Assembly (NCBI RefSeq): GCF_002245695.1
Contig: NZ_NOII01000001.1
Location: 930,001-994,000 of the forward strand
DNA: 64,000 bases
Reading direction: 5' to 3'
Origin: Fictibacillus aquaticus
GTDB taxonomy: Bacteria; Bacillota; Bacilli; Bacillales; Fictibacillaceae
The notes under the pieces were generated by a model. That model did no database searches. It was not told the DNA's origin and worked only from the letters and a program-made list of their open reading frames with translations. Position 1 is the first letter of the stretch; the number at the start of each line of letters is the position of its first letter. The position numbers and the translations under genes are program-made. This document shows, in pieces, positions 7,183 through 16,399 of this stretch.

Positions 7183-8172
7183 ATGAATAAAATCGGAAGA
7201 AATGATGAATGTTTTTGCGGCAGCGGAAAGAAATTTAAAAAATGCTGTCTGCATAAAGAAGAAACTGTCCTGGAGATGAAGCGTCATCACGAAGGGCTTA
7301 TTAAGTTTGCCCTGGACAACTATCAGCCTATTTTAGCTGAACGTACAACTAAATTTGTAGCGGATTACCCCGTGAATAAAGAACATGAACAGACTTTTGC
7401 CAATATCTCAGTTTGCTGGGATGTTTTCTGTACACCGCTTAAAGAAGGCAAGACGATTACAGAACTTTATTTCGAAGAGAAAAAACCATCAATGAGCTCT
7501 GCTGCAATGTCCATATCGGAGGGTTGGAAAAAAGCTGTCCCATCCCTTTATACCGTTGAGCATTATGAAACCGACTCATTGCTGAAAATGAAAGATGTCT
7601 TTACGAATGAGGCGCTCACAGTCAATATCAGTACACCGCAAAAGCCGGCTAAAGGATCCGTTTTGCTTGGAACACTGGTCCATAACGGTTCATCGTATGA
7701 GTTTTACATCGGTTATGTGGAAATTCCTGAAATTGAGCTGCCGCAGATGAAGGAGCGAATTCTAGCCCTTTCACCTTCTGCAGATTCTTCATTAGAAATT
7801 TTCCGCAGCCAATTCCCAGCCGCTCTTCAAATCGCATTAAGCGATAATATAGAGGCTGCACCAAAAACAGCTCCTGTATCCAGCGAAAACAGCGAGAAGC
7901 TTTCTGGTGTGATGAAGATTGTGCAAGAGCATGCTGAAGCTTCTGTTATTGAACGTGCAGGAGATGTTTGGAATCAATATATGAGTGAGGCTGATCCAAT
8001 CATAAGAAAAGAAGCGGTATTCGCAGCAGCACTTGATTATTTTGTAACAAAGGACATCCTTGGCGAAGCTGCAACTCAAGCCGGCACTGCCAAGAAATAC
8101 GGCGTATCTGCCGGAAGCCTTTCCTCACGGTACCGTGACATGAAAAGCATCCTTTCTGCTGTACCTGCATAA
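7183..8172 (+). CDS. SEC-C zinc-motif protein
   Basis: A 329-residue cytoplasmic protein with an N-terminal SEC-C zinc-binding motif at residues 4-22 (GRNDECFCGSGKKFKKCC). This is the Cys-x-Cys-x8-Cys-Cys type found at the end of SecA and in many bacterial proteins of unknown role. The rest is a mixed alpha/beta region (about 30-200) and a C-terminal helical part (about 230-329). The latter contains AGTAKKYGVSAGSLSSRYRDM, which looks like a helix-turn-helix, so nucleic-acid binding is possible but unproven. GGAGGAAG precedes the ATG. The gene stands alone. Confidence 0.75.
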   Translation: MNKIGRNDECFCGSGKKFKKCCLHKEETVLEMKRHHEGLIKFALDNYQPILAERTTKFVADYPVNKEHEQTFANISVCWDVFCTPLKEGKTITELYFEEKKPSMSSAAMSISEGWKKAVPSLYTVEHYETDSLLKMKDVFTNEALTVNISTPQKPAKGSVLLGTLVHNGSSYEFYIGYVEIPEIELPQMKERILALSPSADSSLEIFRSQFPAALQIALSDNIEAAPKTAPVSSENSEKLSGVMKIVQEHAEASVIERAGDVWNQYMSEADPIIRKEAVFAAALDYFVTKDILGEAATQAGTAKKYGVSAGSLSSRYRDMKSILSAVPA

Positions 8173-8181
8173 CCATAAACA

Positions 8182-8211
8182 AAATGCCCTCCGGTTCGGG
8201 AGGGCATTTTT
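8182..8211. terminator. Bidirectional terminator, SEC-C gene / steT
   Basis: An AAATGCCCTCC/GGGAGGGCATTT stem has A and T runs on both sides, between converging genes. Confidence 0.85.
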
Positions 8212-9524
8212 TATGCTGATTTCTTCTTATTTAAATACATATATAATGGCAGACCAGATACTGTAACGATAATAGCTGTCAAACTGTCTGCCGGATTATC
8301 CATAATCGTTGCCACAACGATATAAGCCGATCCAATAATCGCAAAAGCCGGAACGATTGGAAACAGAGGAACACTGTATGGTCTTTCTGTCCCCTTATTT
8401 CTTTTGCGAAGGAGGAAAACCGCATAAAAAGCAAAGATGTAAAAGATGTAAACTGCAAAGATAGCCATTTCAGATAAATAGTCCGGGTCGGCAAGGAGCA
8501 TCATTACAATCGCTAGTGCTATCTGCATGAAGAGCGCCGGAATCGGTGTTCCATATTTGGGGCTGACCTTGGAAAGAGCACCCGCAAAAGGAAGCTGGTT
8601 ACGCTCGGCCATCGCAAATGGAACACGCGGGAACGTCAAAATCTTTCCGTTCAAACATCCGAAAATAGAAACAGCAATACCAACAGCAATCAGCTTGCCT
8701 CCGATATCTCCGAATAAAACAGTCGCAGCTGCAGCAGCGGAGTTTTCTCCAAGTGTTACTATCTCAGAAGCCGGGAGAACATGCAGCAAGGCAATATTGA
8801 CAAGAACATATGCCGCTGTGACGATGAGAATTCCACCAATGATCGCTTTTGGCAATATTTTTGCCGGATTCTTCATCTCACCAGCAACAAAACCGACCAT
8901 CAGCCATCCATCATATGCCCACAATGTTGCAAGAATCGCTGCACCCATGCTGATTTCAACAGCAGATCCGCTCGATGACGACAGAATCTGTTCGTTGCCC
9001 TTCCAGATGCCGAACACCGCAATCATTGTGATCGGAATCATTTTTCCTATTGTAGCAAGGTTTTGAACAATTCCGCCGTACTTTGTTCCAAGACTGTTCA
9101 CAACTGCAAGAAAGATGACAGTTGCAATCCCGATCATCGGACCAAGATCTTTGTCCCAAGAAAAAAGATTTGTTGTCAGCGATCCGAAGTATAAACCAAG
9201 AGCGCCGATTACTGCGGGTCCATAAATAATGGTTTGAACCCACCCGCTCAAAAATCCCCAAACTTTCCCGTACACTTCTTCCATATACACATAAAGTCCG
9301 CCTGTTTTAGGGATTTGCGTTGCTACTTCAGCAATCGTAAGCCCTCCGGCGATAGTGATAATTCCGCCAAGTACCCAAGCAAGTAAAGCCATCGTTGAAT
9401 CGCCGGCAAACTCAAGCACCCTCCCCGGCTTCATGAAAATTCCAGAACCAATTACCGTACCGATAACAATTGACATGGCGACCGATAATCCGATCTCACG
9501 TTTTAAGTTTTTTTCTGCGTTCAC
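8211..9524 (-). CDS. steT: Serine/threonine exchanger SteT-type APC transporter
   Basis: A 12-helix amino acid transporter of the APC superfamily, LAT-like branch. It matches Bacillus SteT (YkbA) through its length: VIGTVIGSGIFMKPG in helix 1, AWVLGGIITIAGGLTIAE, QIPKTGGLYVYMEEVYG, WVQTIIYGPAVIGALGLYFG and GCLNGKILTFPRVPFAMAE. SteT exchanges serine, threonine and aromatic amino acids. The start is uncertain: GTG at 9524 (GGCGGGGAG eleven bases upstream) gives the usual length, and GTG at 9536 is the alternative. It is monocistronic. The 280 bp upstream hold only a solo variant repeat core and a probable fdhD terminator. Confidence 0.82.
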   Translation of the reverse strand: MNAEKNLKREIGLSVAMSIVIGTVIGSGIFMKPGRVLEFAGDSTMALLAWVLGGIITIAGGLTIAEVATQIPKTGGLYVYMEEVYGKVWGFLSGWVQTIIYGPAVIGALGLYFGSLTTNLFSWDKDLGPMIGIATVIFLAVVNSLGTKYGGIVQNLATIGKMIPITMIAVFGIWKGNEQILSSSSGSAVEISMGAAILATLWAYDGWLMVGFVAGEMKNPAKILPKAIIGGILIVTAAYVLVNIALLHVLPASEIVTLGENSAAAAATVLFGDIGGKLIAVGIAVSIFGCLNGKILTFPRVPFAMAERNQLPFAGALSKVSPKYGTPIPALFMQIALAIVMMLLADPDYLSEMAIFAVYIFYIFAFYAVFLLRKRNKGTERPYSVPLFPIVPAFAIIGSAYIVVATIMDNPADSLTAIIVTVSGLPLYMYLNKKKSA

Positions 9525-9692
9525 TTTGATGTCCACTCCCCGCCTGAATTTGTCCTCCTGAAAAAGACGTTTGTACAAATTTATCACAGCCCGCATACCC
9601 TGTCACTAGCTATGTAAATAGACGGAAAATTCGATTTACAAAAAGCGGTTACATAAAAAATTTTGGCGGACATCTTCTTAGAAGCAAACATA

Positions 9693-9704
9693 GGGTCCGG
9701 TACC
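9693..9704 (+). repeat. Solo GGGTCCGGTACC variant repeat core
   Basis: The inverse of the variant core seen at 4637-4649 and 47933-47945. It lies in the steT-fdhD intergenic region without a clear partner arm. Confidence 0.5.
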
Positions 9705-9805
9705 CCACTGCGGGACGCGGGGAAGCAAAAAAAGGGGGTTGGCTAATTGTCTTGGATTTGGCAAACACAAAACCCCAACACCATCAATGGCATCAGGGTC
9801 CAGAT

Positions 9806-10600
9806 TTACTTATATTCTAATATCCGATCAGGATGGGTGTAGACATTGCATGAATTTTTCCTCGTAAAGCCAACAGCGGTTATGCCGAGTTCGGCGGCTG
9901 CATCGAGGGCAAGGTCAGTCGGAGCCGATTTGGATACGATAATCCCCACTCCGAGCTTGGCTGCCTTAAAGATTACTTCTGAGGAAAGCCGGCCGCTGAA
10001 CACGATCATCTTATCTTTCAAAGAATAAGGGTTCATGAGCCAGTTGCCATACAGCTTATCAAGCGAGTTATGGCGTCCGATATCGCTTCTGATGGTAATC
10101 AATCCAGATTCGTCTGCAATCGCAGCATTATGAACGCCGCCTGTCTGGTGGAAAACAGTTGATGCTTGCTGCATTTCGTTCATTCGCTTCATGCAAGCAT
10201 CAATAGAGAACTTTACATTTTTAACCGCAGTTTTAGATGTGAGCATGTCACTCTTAAAATAAAACTGCCGCCCCTTTCCGCAGCATGACCCAATAAACCG
10301 TTTGGACATCTGTTCCTGATCCACCGAAAGCCCTTCGCGCAGCTGCACGTAAGCAAATCCTGTGCTTTCATCCACCTCCAGCTGGACTACATCAGAAAAC
10401 TTCCTGATGATGCCTTCACCTGCCATAAATCCGGCAGCTAGTTCATCCACATGCTCAGGCGTGCATACAATTGTACCTGTCTCTTCTCCGTTGACCACAA
10501 AAGTAAAGGCTTTCTCAGCGGCTATGACATCTTCCTGCACTTCGCCTGCATCTCCAGAGCCTGAGAACCTCCATATTGTCCGTTTCGCGATACCGCTCAT
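9806..10600 (-). CDS. fdhD: Formate dehydrogenase accessory sulfurtransferase FdhD
   Basis: FdhD carries sulfur from a cysteine desulfurase to the molybdenum cofactor of formate dehydrogenase-type enzymes. The 264 residues show the FdhD core: CTPEHVDELAAGFMAGEGII, the paired cysteines in FIGSCCGKGR (active-site loop), FHQTGGVHNAA, SDIGRHNSLDKL and FSGRLSSEVIFKAA. Its ATG overlaps the stop of the upstream molybdoenzyme gene by four bases, so the two are coupled. This pairing indicates that the neighbouring YdeP-type protein needs a sulfurated Mo centre. Confidence 0.92.
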   Translation of the reverse strand: MSGIAKRTIWRFSGSGDAGEVQEDVIAAEKAFTFVVNGEETGTIVCTPEHVDELAAGFMAGEGIIRKFSDVVQLEVDESTGFAYVQLREGLSVDQEQMSKRFIGSCCGKGRQFYFKSDMLTSKTAVKNVKFSIDACMKRMNEMQQASTVFHQTGGVHNAAIADESGLITIRSDIGRHNSLDKLYGNWLMNPYSLKDKMIVFSGRLSSEVIFKAAKLGVGIIVSKSAPTDLALDAAAELGITAVGFTRKNSCNVYTHPDRILEYK

Positions 10601-12948
10601 CCTGCTTCCGTCTCCAGCTCTTCAAGGCGTTTTTCGACATATCGGAGGTCTTTTTGCGCATGAAAGGTTTCTGCTTTTTCCACGATCACACCTGCGTTGT
10701 ATTCCGGAATGCCGGCAAACGATTCGTAGACACCTTTTGGGAACAGCATGTTGCCTTCTGGCCAGAAAAGCGCAATGTTCTTTTCTTTCATGTTCTCGTA
10801 TTTTACCTTTCCGTGGAACATGCCATGGCGGTTATACACTACTATGGCCTCACCTTCTGAAAGCGAAAGCACTTGCGCGTCCTCTTTGCTCATGAACACA
10901 TCGTCCCGGTTTGCTCCATTAAACGGATCTTTATTGCTGTACACCATTGAATTGAATTGTTTTCCACGGCGGGTCGTGACATAAAAATGCCCTTCTGCTT
11001 TTCTAAGTTCAGGCAGTTCGACTGAGATCAGCCGGCCTTTTCCATCATCGGTTGGACAAATGCCGTCCTCGCAGAGCCATGCGCCTCCCCATTGAAATAC
11101 ATCACCCCGGTTTTTCAGATGCTGTATGCCATCATAATCCGGAGCAGCAGCCGCAATTTCGGCCCGTATTTCCGCAGCATTTTTAAAAGTAATCGAATCT
11201 TTATCCTCAGGACGCACTCTTGATGCAAGGTCGCAGTAAATTTCCCACTCCGGCCTTGCTTCTTCCATTCGCGGCCCTTTAACCTCAGGAGAGAAATACA
11301 CCATTCGTTCAGTGGAAGTGGAAGTCCCACCGCCAGGCTGTTCATACCTTGTCATCGCCGGCAGCACGATAACCGCTTCACGTGCATCGACCAATGTTGA
11401 TGTATTAAAGATGATGTCTTGATGGACCCTCACTTCCATCGCCTCAAGACAGTTCTTTACAAAATCAGGATCTGGCATCGTCTCGAGAAAATTTCCTCCT
11501 GACATATAATACAGCTTCGTTCGGCGTTCATGTGTTTCAGGCAGCAAAGCATTTTCGAGGCTTACACCGACAATGTCTCCCTGCCATTTCGGCACAGTAA
11601 AATTCCATACATTCTCAACACGCTTTACATTCTCAAGATCAAAGCCGCCCCCCGGAAGGCTGAAAGGATCAGCCCCCATTTCTCCAGCCCCCTGAACGCC
11701 TGAGTGCCCGCGGATTGGCATCACACCGCAGTGCTCCCGTCCCAAAAATCCGCGCAGCAGTGCTAAATTGGCTACCTGAGAGATATTGTCCGTTCCGAAC
11801 CGGTGCTGTGTCAGACCCATAGACCAAACGAAAACAGCAGACTTTGACCGAGCGAGCAGAACCGCGAGCTCTTTCATTCTCTCCTTTGAAACACCTGATG
11901 ACGCTTCGAGCACACTCCAGTCATACATTTTCACATGGCGTTTCAGCTCTTCATATCCGTTTGAATGCGCCTGCACGAAAGCGTGGTCGATAGCGGATCC
12001 GCGCTCCTCGCGTTCCATCTCGAACCAATGCTTGATGATTCCGTTCATAAAAGCAATGTCGCCGCCAATGTTCACTTGATAAAAATCATCTGCGAGGACG
12101 GTTCCAAATAGGGCTGAATCTGGTATGGACGGCACCCAATACCTGTCCATCGACGGTTCATGGTACGGGTTGATCACGATTATCTTCGTCCCTCTACGTT
12201 TCGCCGCATACATGTATTTTGTCGATACCGGCTGGTTGTTTGCAGCGACGGATCCGAAGAACAGAAGGACATCTGTGCCGATCCAGTCTTTATAATTGCA
12301 GCTGGATGCCCCTATCCCAAGCGAGCGTTTCAGGGCAGTCTTTGATGGTGAATGACAGATTCTAGATGCGTTATCAATGTTGTTGCAGCCCATATAGCGC
12401 GCGGCCTTTGCTGCAGCATAATAGGATTCATTGGTGATCCCTCTGGCAGTTAAATAAAATCCGAACTGCTTTGGATTGAGGCTTCTTATTTTCCCTGCTG
12501 TGTAATTAAGCGCCTCCTCCCAGCTGATTCGCCTGAAGCTTCTTTCTCCCTTTTTTCGCATAAGCGGATACGGAATACGGCCGAGTTTCCGCAGCTCTGA
12601 TGAATTCATTTTCCTGAGTTCGTCAATATCCGCGTGCAGGACGTCCTTTTTGATTGCCGGCATAGTATTCAGTCTTAAAACGTTCAGCCTTGTCGTGCAC
12701 ACATGGGGACCTTTCAAAGTCTGATCATATAAGCCTGAAACACCGAGAGCGCACCCGTCGCACACTCCCTGTGTCAGGATGCGTGCTGCATATCCTAAAT
12801 TATCACGGTTTTCCCATGCTGCTTTCATCGTATCGATGATATGGCGAGGCTTCTGCTTCCCCGCTCCAAAAGGAAGAGGACTGACCCAGAGCTTCGGATC
12901 CGGAATCTTTGGCAGCGAAACAGGACCGCTATGTTTTGTCTTTCCCAT
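10597..12948 (-). CDS. FdhF/YdeP-family molybdopterin oxidoreductase
   Basis: A 783-residue molybdopterin-dependent oxidoreductase of the YdeP group, related to formate dehydrogenase H. An N-terminal Cys cluster (GVCDGCALGVSG...GPHVCTT, about residues 61-88) could hold an iron-sulfur centre. SRICHSPS near residue 195 supplies the likely Cys ligand of Mo. Cofactor-binding stretches include GTDVLLFFGSVAANNQP, GLTQHRFGTDNISQ, and the C-terminal RRGKQFNSMVYS domain. The substrate is not proven for this family; formate oxidation or acid-stress roles are suggested. It is co-transcribed with fdhD. No separate electron-transfer subunit is nearby. Confidence 0.85.
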   Translation of the reverse strand: MGKTKHSGPVSLPKIPDPKLWVSPLPFGAGKQKPRHIIDTMKAAWENRDNLGYAARILTQGVCDGCALGVSGLYDQTLKGPHVCTTRLNVLRLNTMPAIKKDVLHADIDELRKMNSSELRKLGRIPYPLMRKKGERSFRRISWEEALNYTAGKIRSLNPKQFGFYLTARGITNESYYAAAKAARYMGCNNIDNASRICHSPSKTALKRSLGIGASSCNYKDWIGTDVLLFFGSVAANNQPVSTKYMYAAKRRGTKIIVINPYHEPSMDRYWVPSIPDSALFGTVLADDFYQVNIGGDIAFMNGIIKHWFEMEREERGSAIDHAFVQAHSNGYEELKRHVKMYDWSVLEASSGVSKERMKELAVLLARSKSAVFVWSMGLTQHRFGTDNISQVANLALLRGFLGREHCGVMPIRGHSGVQGAGEMGADPFSLPGGGFDLENVKRVENVWNFTVPKWQGDIVGVSLENALLPETHERRTKLYYMSGGNFLETMPDPDFVKNCLEAMEVRVHQDIIFNTSTLVDAREAVIVLPAMTRYEQPGGGTSTSTERMVYFSPEVKGPRMEEARPEWEIYCDLASRVRPEDKDSITFKNAAEIRAEIAAAAPDYDGIQHLKNRGDVFQWGGAWLCEDGICPTDDGKGRLISVELPELRKAEGHFYVTTRRGKQFNSMVYSNKDPFNGANRDDVFMSKEDAQVLSLSEGEAIVVYNRHGMFHGKVKYENMKEKNIALFWPEGNMLFPKGVYESFAGIPEYNAGVIVEKAETFHAQKDLRYVEKRLEELETEAG

Positions 12949-12992
12949 CTAACTCACTCCTGCCGTTTGTAAGCGTTTACTAATCGTTCATT

Positions 12993-13039
12993 AAAAAGCC
13001 ACCGTGAACTACAGGATCAAACTGTTCGCTCACCGTGGC
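12993..13039 (-). terminator. Terminator of the NTP pyrophosphohydrolase gene
   Basis: A long imperfect hairpin with outer arms GCCACGGTGA and TCACGGTGGC on the minus strand is followed by TTTTTAA, downstream of the 13098-13421 gene. Confidence 0.65.
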
Positions 13040-13097
13040 CTTCTTTATATAAAATTTTAGCAAATTCTTGGTCCCTCATCAACAAGAAGGCTAATCC

Positions 13098-13421
13098 TTA
13101 GTCACAAAGCTCCATAAGAAAAAGCCGCTGAGCAAACGCGCCTCTGCTCTGTATCCTTACGTTTCGTTTTTCTTCAAGTTCTTCTTTCATGATGCCGCAG
13201 CTTTCCGCCATTGTATAAACGGTTTCAAGTATTTCAGCAAGTGAATCAATTATGTTTTCTTGATCATTGTCATACTGGAAATCCTTCGCTTCATCAATTA
13301 GTTTTTTCATGAGTTCGGACTTAAACTCTTCTTTTCCCAATATACGGAACGTTCCTTTTTTCCCCGCCTGTTCGATCAGCTCCGGAATCTTATCACGGAC
13401 CAGTTTATTAAATACAGCCAT
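13098..13421 (-). CDS. MazG-like nucleoside triphosphate pyrophosphohydrolase
   Basis: A 107-residue all-alpha protein beginning MAVFNKLVRDKIPELIEQAGK, the signature of the small house-cleaning pyrophosphatases related to MazG and HisE. Acidic residues likely to bind magnesium occur in LIDEAKDFQYDNDQENIIDSLAEILETVY. The family hydrolyses non-canonical or excess NTPs to NMP and pyrophosphate in the cytoplasm. AGGGTGGG lies before the ATG. The gene is 21 bp downstream of ykvI and ends at its own terminator, so the two are probably co-transcribed. Confidence 0.8.
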   Translation of the reverse strand: MAVFNKLVRDKIPELIEQAGKKGTFRILGKEEFKSELMKKLIDEAKDFQYDNDQENIIDSLAEILETVYTMAESCGIMKEELEEKRNVRIQSRGAFAQRLFLMELCD

Positions 13422-13442
13422 GTTTCACCCACCCTTTTACTA

Positions 13443-14474
13443 TCACTCTATTTTTACGCTCCATAATTTAATCAAGAAAATAAGAGCCATGATGCCAAAT
13501 GCCGGATACAAATAATGCAGCAGTGATGAATATCCTAGCTGGCTCAATAATGCGCAGCCTCCGAGTACCGCAAGCATCACCATGTTAGACCTTGCTCTAG
13601 CGTTCCTGTCTAGTTCACCGCACAAACCGTACAGATTGCCGATTAGAGTTGTGAAGATCTCTCCAAACACGACGGCAACAAAGAAAAGATGTACAGCGTG
13701 TCCGAGCTGGCCAACAAGCTCGGCGACTGGGATCTCCCTGTTCAGAACTTGCGGCATGGAATACAATGCAAAATGGCTGTTTAATAGAATGAAAGTGAGT
13801 CCAAGTCCGCCCGCTGCGCCTCCCCATTTAATGACCGCTTCACTTTCGGCTTCCCTGCTCAGCGGAACAAGCACCGCTTGTGCAAGAGTCAAATTGAATG
13901 CCGCATACGCAAACGCACTTATCGCCCACTTCCATTGCATAGAAAAATCATCCGGTTTGAAGAAAACAGGCAGATTTTTGTCCGCGATAATGCTGATGGA
14001 CAGAAGAACTGAAAAGCCGACCATAATAGGTACAACGAATGAGTTTGTCCAAAGAATGCCTTTCATCCCGCGCTGGTAAACAAGCACTGTTAAAATGAAT
14101 GATATGAGAATCCCCGCCTTAAACGGTAGATTCAGCTGCTCGGCAAAAAGAGCTCCGCTTCCAGAAAGCATGACAGCCGTAACCCCGAAAAGCATGACTG
14201 CAGTTAGTATATTGACTACACGCGCTGCGCTTTTTCCGAACAGATAAATGTTCAATTCTTGGAAACTTGACGCCTGGATGCTGCGGGACAGCAGCATGAT
14301 TTTTGTGCCAAGAATCACAAAGAGAAGCCCGCTTATCACTATGCCTGCAAATCCGGCAGACCCATATGCGGTGAAAAACTCTACGATTTCCCTACCTGTT
14401 GCAAAACCTGCCCCGATCACCGTTCCGATATACGTTGCAGCGATCTGAAGAATTTGTCTCATCTTCCGATTCAT
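13443..14474 (-). CDS. ykvI: YkvI-family LeuT-fold membrane protein
   Basis: A 343-residue protein with about ten hydrophobic segments. The start AATYIGTVIGAGFATGREIVEFF is a Gly-rich unwound first helix as in APC/LeuT-fold carriers, and the whole sequence fits the YkvI family of uncharacterised Bacillus membrane proteins. The substrate is unknown; an amino acid or similar small solute is a reasonable guess. TGGAGG lies six bases before the ATG. A perfect 16-bp palindrome lies 40 bp upstream and may be an operator. Confidence 0.75.
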   Translation of the reverse strand: MNRKMRQILQIAATYIGTVIGAGFATGREIVEFFTAYGSAGFAGIVISGLLFVILGTKIMLLSRSIQASSFQELNIYLFGKSAARVVNILTAVMLFGVTAVMLSGSGALFAEQLNLPFKAGILISFILTVLVYQRGMKGILWTNSFVVPIMVGFSVLLSISIIADKNLPVFFKPDDFSMQWKWAISAFAYAAFNLTLAQAVLVPLSREAESEAVIKWGGAAGGLGLTFILLNSHFALYSMPQVLNREIPVAELVGQLGHAVHLFFVAVVFGEIFTTLIGNLYGLCGELDRNARARSNMVMLAVLGGCALLSQLGYSSLLHYLYPAFGIMALIFLIKLWSVKIE

Positions 14475-14514
14475 CCTAAACCTCCAGGCCTGTCTTACAA
14501 ATATGTGTATGCTT

Positions 14515-14530
14515 ATGTTTTTAAAAACAT
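14515..14530. promoter_or_regulatory. 16-bp palindrome upstream of ykvI
   Basis: ATGTTTTTAAAAACAT is a perfect palindrome. It is followed by a second inverted repeat GAATTTaagAAATTC and sits in the ykvI promoter region. The cognate protein is unknown. Confidence 0.4.
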
Positions 14531-14559
14531 GAATTTAAGAAATTCAACTTTAAGGCACA

Positions 14560-14590
14560 AAAAAAGCGGAGGAATAATCCCTTCGCTTTT
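14560..14590 (-). terminator. Diguanylate cyclase terminator
   Basis: An AGCGAAGG...CCTCCGCT hairpin with a seven-T tail on the minus strand lies just after the stop codon. Confidence 0.7.
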
Positions 14591-14595
14591 ATACT

Positions 14596-15717
14596 TTATT
14601 TACATTCTGTCACCAGCTGTGTCTTCGGCTGGACAGAACTCGATACAGTTTTGTTTTTACCGCTGTTCTTTGCGTGATATAGGCTTGAGTCCGCCCCTTC
14701 GAACAATGACTGCTTGTGCATGCCGTTTCGATAAGTCTCTAGACCGATGCTGACCGTAACAGGCTTGCTTTTTAGTTCTGGGTGCCTGAGCTCTGCGATG
14801 TCACGCCTTATTCTTTCCATCGTCATGAACGCTTCTTCACTGTCCGCACCATTCAGGATAACAACAAATTCTTCTCCGCCGTAGCGTGCTGAGAAATCAT
14901 CAGATCTTAAATTCGACCGCAGACTTTCAGCTACTCGTTTTAACACTTGGTCACCAGCTGCGTGTCCATAAGTATCATTGACTTTCTTGAAGTTATCAAT
15001 ATCAATGATTGCCAGGTGCAGCGGGAATTGATAGGCTTCTGCCTGAAGAATAAGTACATTAATGTATTCATAAAACGCCATATGATTGTATAACCCAGTT
15101 AATGCGTCTGTCTTCACTTGCTTTTCCATGAGAGTTGATTTCACCATCAGCTCCTGGTGATCGGCTTTCGCTTTTTTCAGATGCTCCCCGATTTCATATC
15201 CTCTGCGCATAATGCTCTGACAAACCAATGCAGAAAACAATAGAACAGCCATCATAGAAATACGCTCCATCCAGTCATGGCTTGTGCTTAAGTAAGGATG
15301 AAAAAGCGTTAATCCAATGTAGCAAGCCGTACTGACAGAGAATGAAAACCAAACTTTCTTTCTCTCAAAGTATGTTGTGGAAACTAAAAGCGGAAAGAAC
15401 AGGCAAGAAAAGATAACCTCCATCCCCGAATGTACGCTGATCAAAATCGTTGCCAAAAAACTGGCAGAGACAATCATGATATAATCCATATGTTTTTCCA
15501 TCTTCTTGCTCAACAGCTCTGTTATACCGACGACAACACTCGTAAGTACTGTTGGAAGAAGTATGTAATATTGATAAAATTCTTTCAGCGGACGCTCTGT
15601 TAAAAAGCTGCTGATACACGAAATAAGAAATGAAAATAATACAACAAACCAAAACACCCTCAGCATTTTCCTATTCCACTGAGTACTGCCTTGTTCAATC
15701 AAATACTTCACATTCAT
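14596..15717 (-). CDS. Membrane-anchored diguanylate cyclase (GGDEF)
   Basis: A 373-residue protein with about six hydrophobic segments in the first 190 residues, a short coiled linker (KKAKADHQELMVKSTLMEKQ), and a complete GGDEF domain. DALTGLYNHMAFYEY opens the domain, IDIDNFKKVNDTYGH binds metal and GTP, and RYGGEEF is the active GG(D/E)EF motif. RSDD five residues before it matches the RxxD product-inhibition I-site. It should make cyclic di-GMP from two GTP at the membrane. CGGAGGGA precedes the ATG at 15717. A matching HD-GYP phosphodiesterase lies at 23.2 kb. Confidence 0.9.
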   Translation of the reverse strand: MNVKYLIEQGSTQWNRKMLRVFWFVVLFSFLISCISSFLTERPLKEFYQYYILLPTVLTSVVVGITELLSKKMEKHMDYIMIVSASFLATILISVHSGMEVIFSCLFFPLLVSTTYFERKKVWFSFSVSTACYIGLTLFHPYLSTSHDWMERISMMAVLLFSALVCQSIMRRGYEIGEHLKKAKADHQELMVKSTLMEKQVKTDALTGLYNHMAFYEYINVLILQAEAYQFPLHLAIIDIDNFKKVNDTYGHAAGDQVLKRVAESLRSNLRSDDFSARYGGEEFVVILNGADSEEAFMTMERIRRDIAELRHPELKSKPVTVSIGLETYRNGMHKQSLFEGADSSLYHAKNSGKNKTVSSSVQPKTQLVTECK

Positions 15718-15912
15718 TACTTTCCCTCCGAGAGGACAAACTTGCAACCTTCCATATTATAACACTCTTATTTACCTACCCTGTATACATTTTTATAGTA
15801 CATAGCTACTTTTTTTATTACCGCTACTACCTATTTATATTACGTTAAGAATTATCTGTTTTTTACTCATAAATGGTAATAAAAAAAGTGTAGAGCAGTT
15901 AACTTATCAATT

Positions 15913-15943
15913 AAAAAAAGGATACAGATTCCTGCATCCTTTT
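15913..15943 (-). terminator. Terminator of the 91-aa hypothetical gene
   Basis: AAAAGGATGCAG pairs with CTGTATCCTTTT through one G-U pair, followed by T residues on the minus strand. Confidence 0.7.
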
Positions 15944-15951
15944 CAGTCCCA

Positions 15952-16227
15952 TTATTTTAACTTTTTCTTTTTAGGAAGCTTAGCGAGCAGCCAGCCCCTG
16001 CCTACCTCACAAAAGCGAATCGGCATTTCCATTGACGCCAGTATTTTGTCCTGTCCGAGAATATTCAGCTTTCCGGTTTCTTCATTTACAAAATCCACTT
16101 CTGCGTTATCGGTTCCCGACAGGGGCACAACCCATTTCCGGTTATCGACGCCTCTGATTTTAAACACCTTTCCGTCAAAAGAAACTTTGTGGCAATGCGG
16201 AGGTAAACCAAGGGTTATTCTATCCAT
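15952..16227 (-). CDS. Hypothetical basic protein, 91 aa
   Basis: I do not recognise this protein. It is predicted soluble and beta-rich, with segments such as KVFKIRGVDNRKWVVPLSGTDNAEVDFVNEETG and a Lys-rich tail LPKKKKLK that could contact nucleic acid. The ATG at 16227 lies 10 bp after GGAGG; a GTG two codons earlier is the alternative. It has its own terminator. No operon partner is apparent. Confidence 0.55.
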   Translation of the reverse strand: MDRITLGLPPHCHKVSFDGKVFKIRGVDNRKWVVPLSGTDNAEVDFVNEETGKLNILGQDKILASMEMPIRFCEVGRGWLLAKLPKKKKLK

Positions 16228-16399
16228 TCTCACTCTTCCTCCCTTTCCGGATTTGTTTCATTGTAGCAGAAAGAAAACCATATGACACGAAGTTTTTTAA
16301 TATTTCAAAATATTTAACTTATTTGCAATAAACGTGCTAAATCCTGTTAATTCGACAGCGTTATTTTTCCAAATTTATACGGTGAAAGGAGGTGAGAAA

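Noticed and set aside
8125-8138. Perfect palindrome TCACGGTACCGTGA.
   Set aside because: It lies within the SEC-C gene, encodes ordinary residues, and does not contain the GGGGTACGGTACC core; most likely coincidence.
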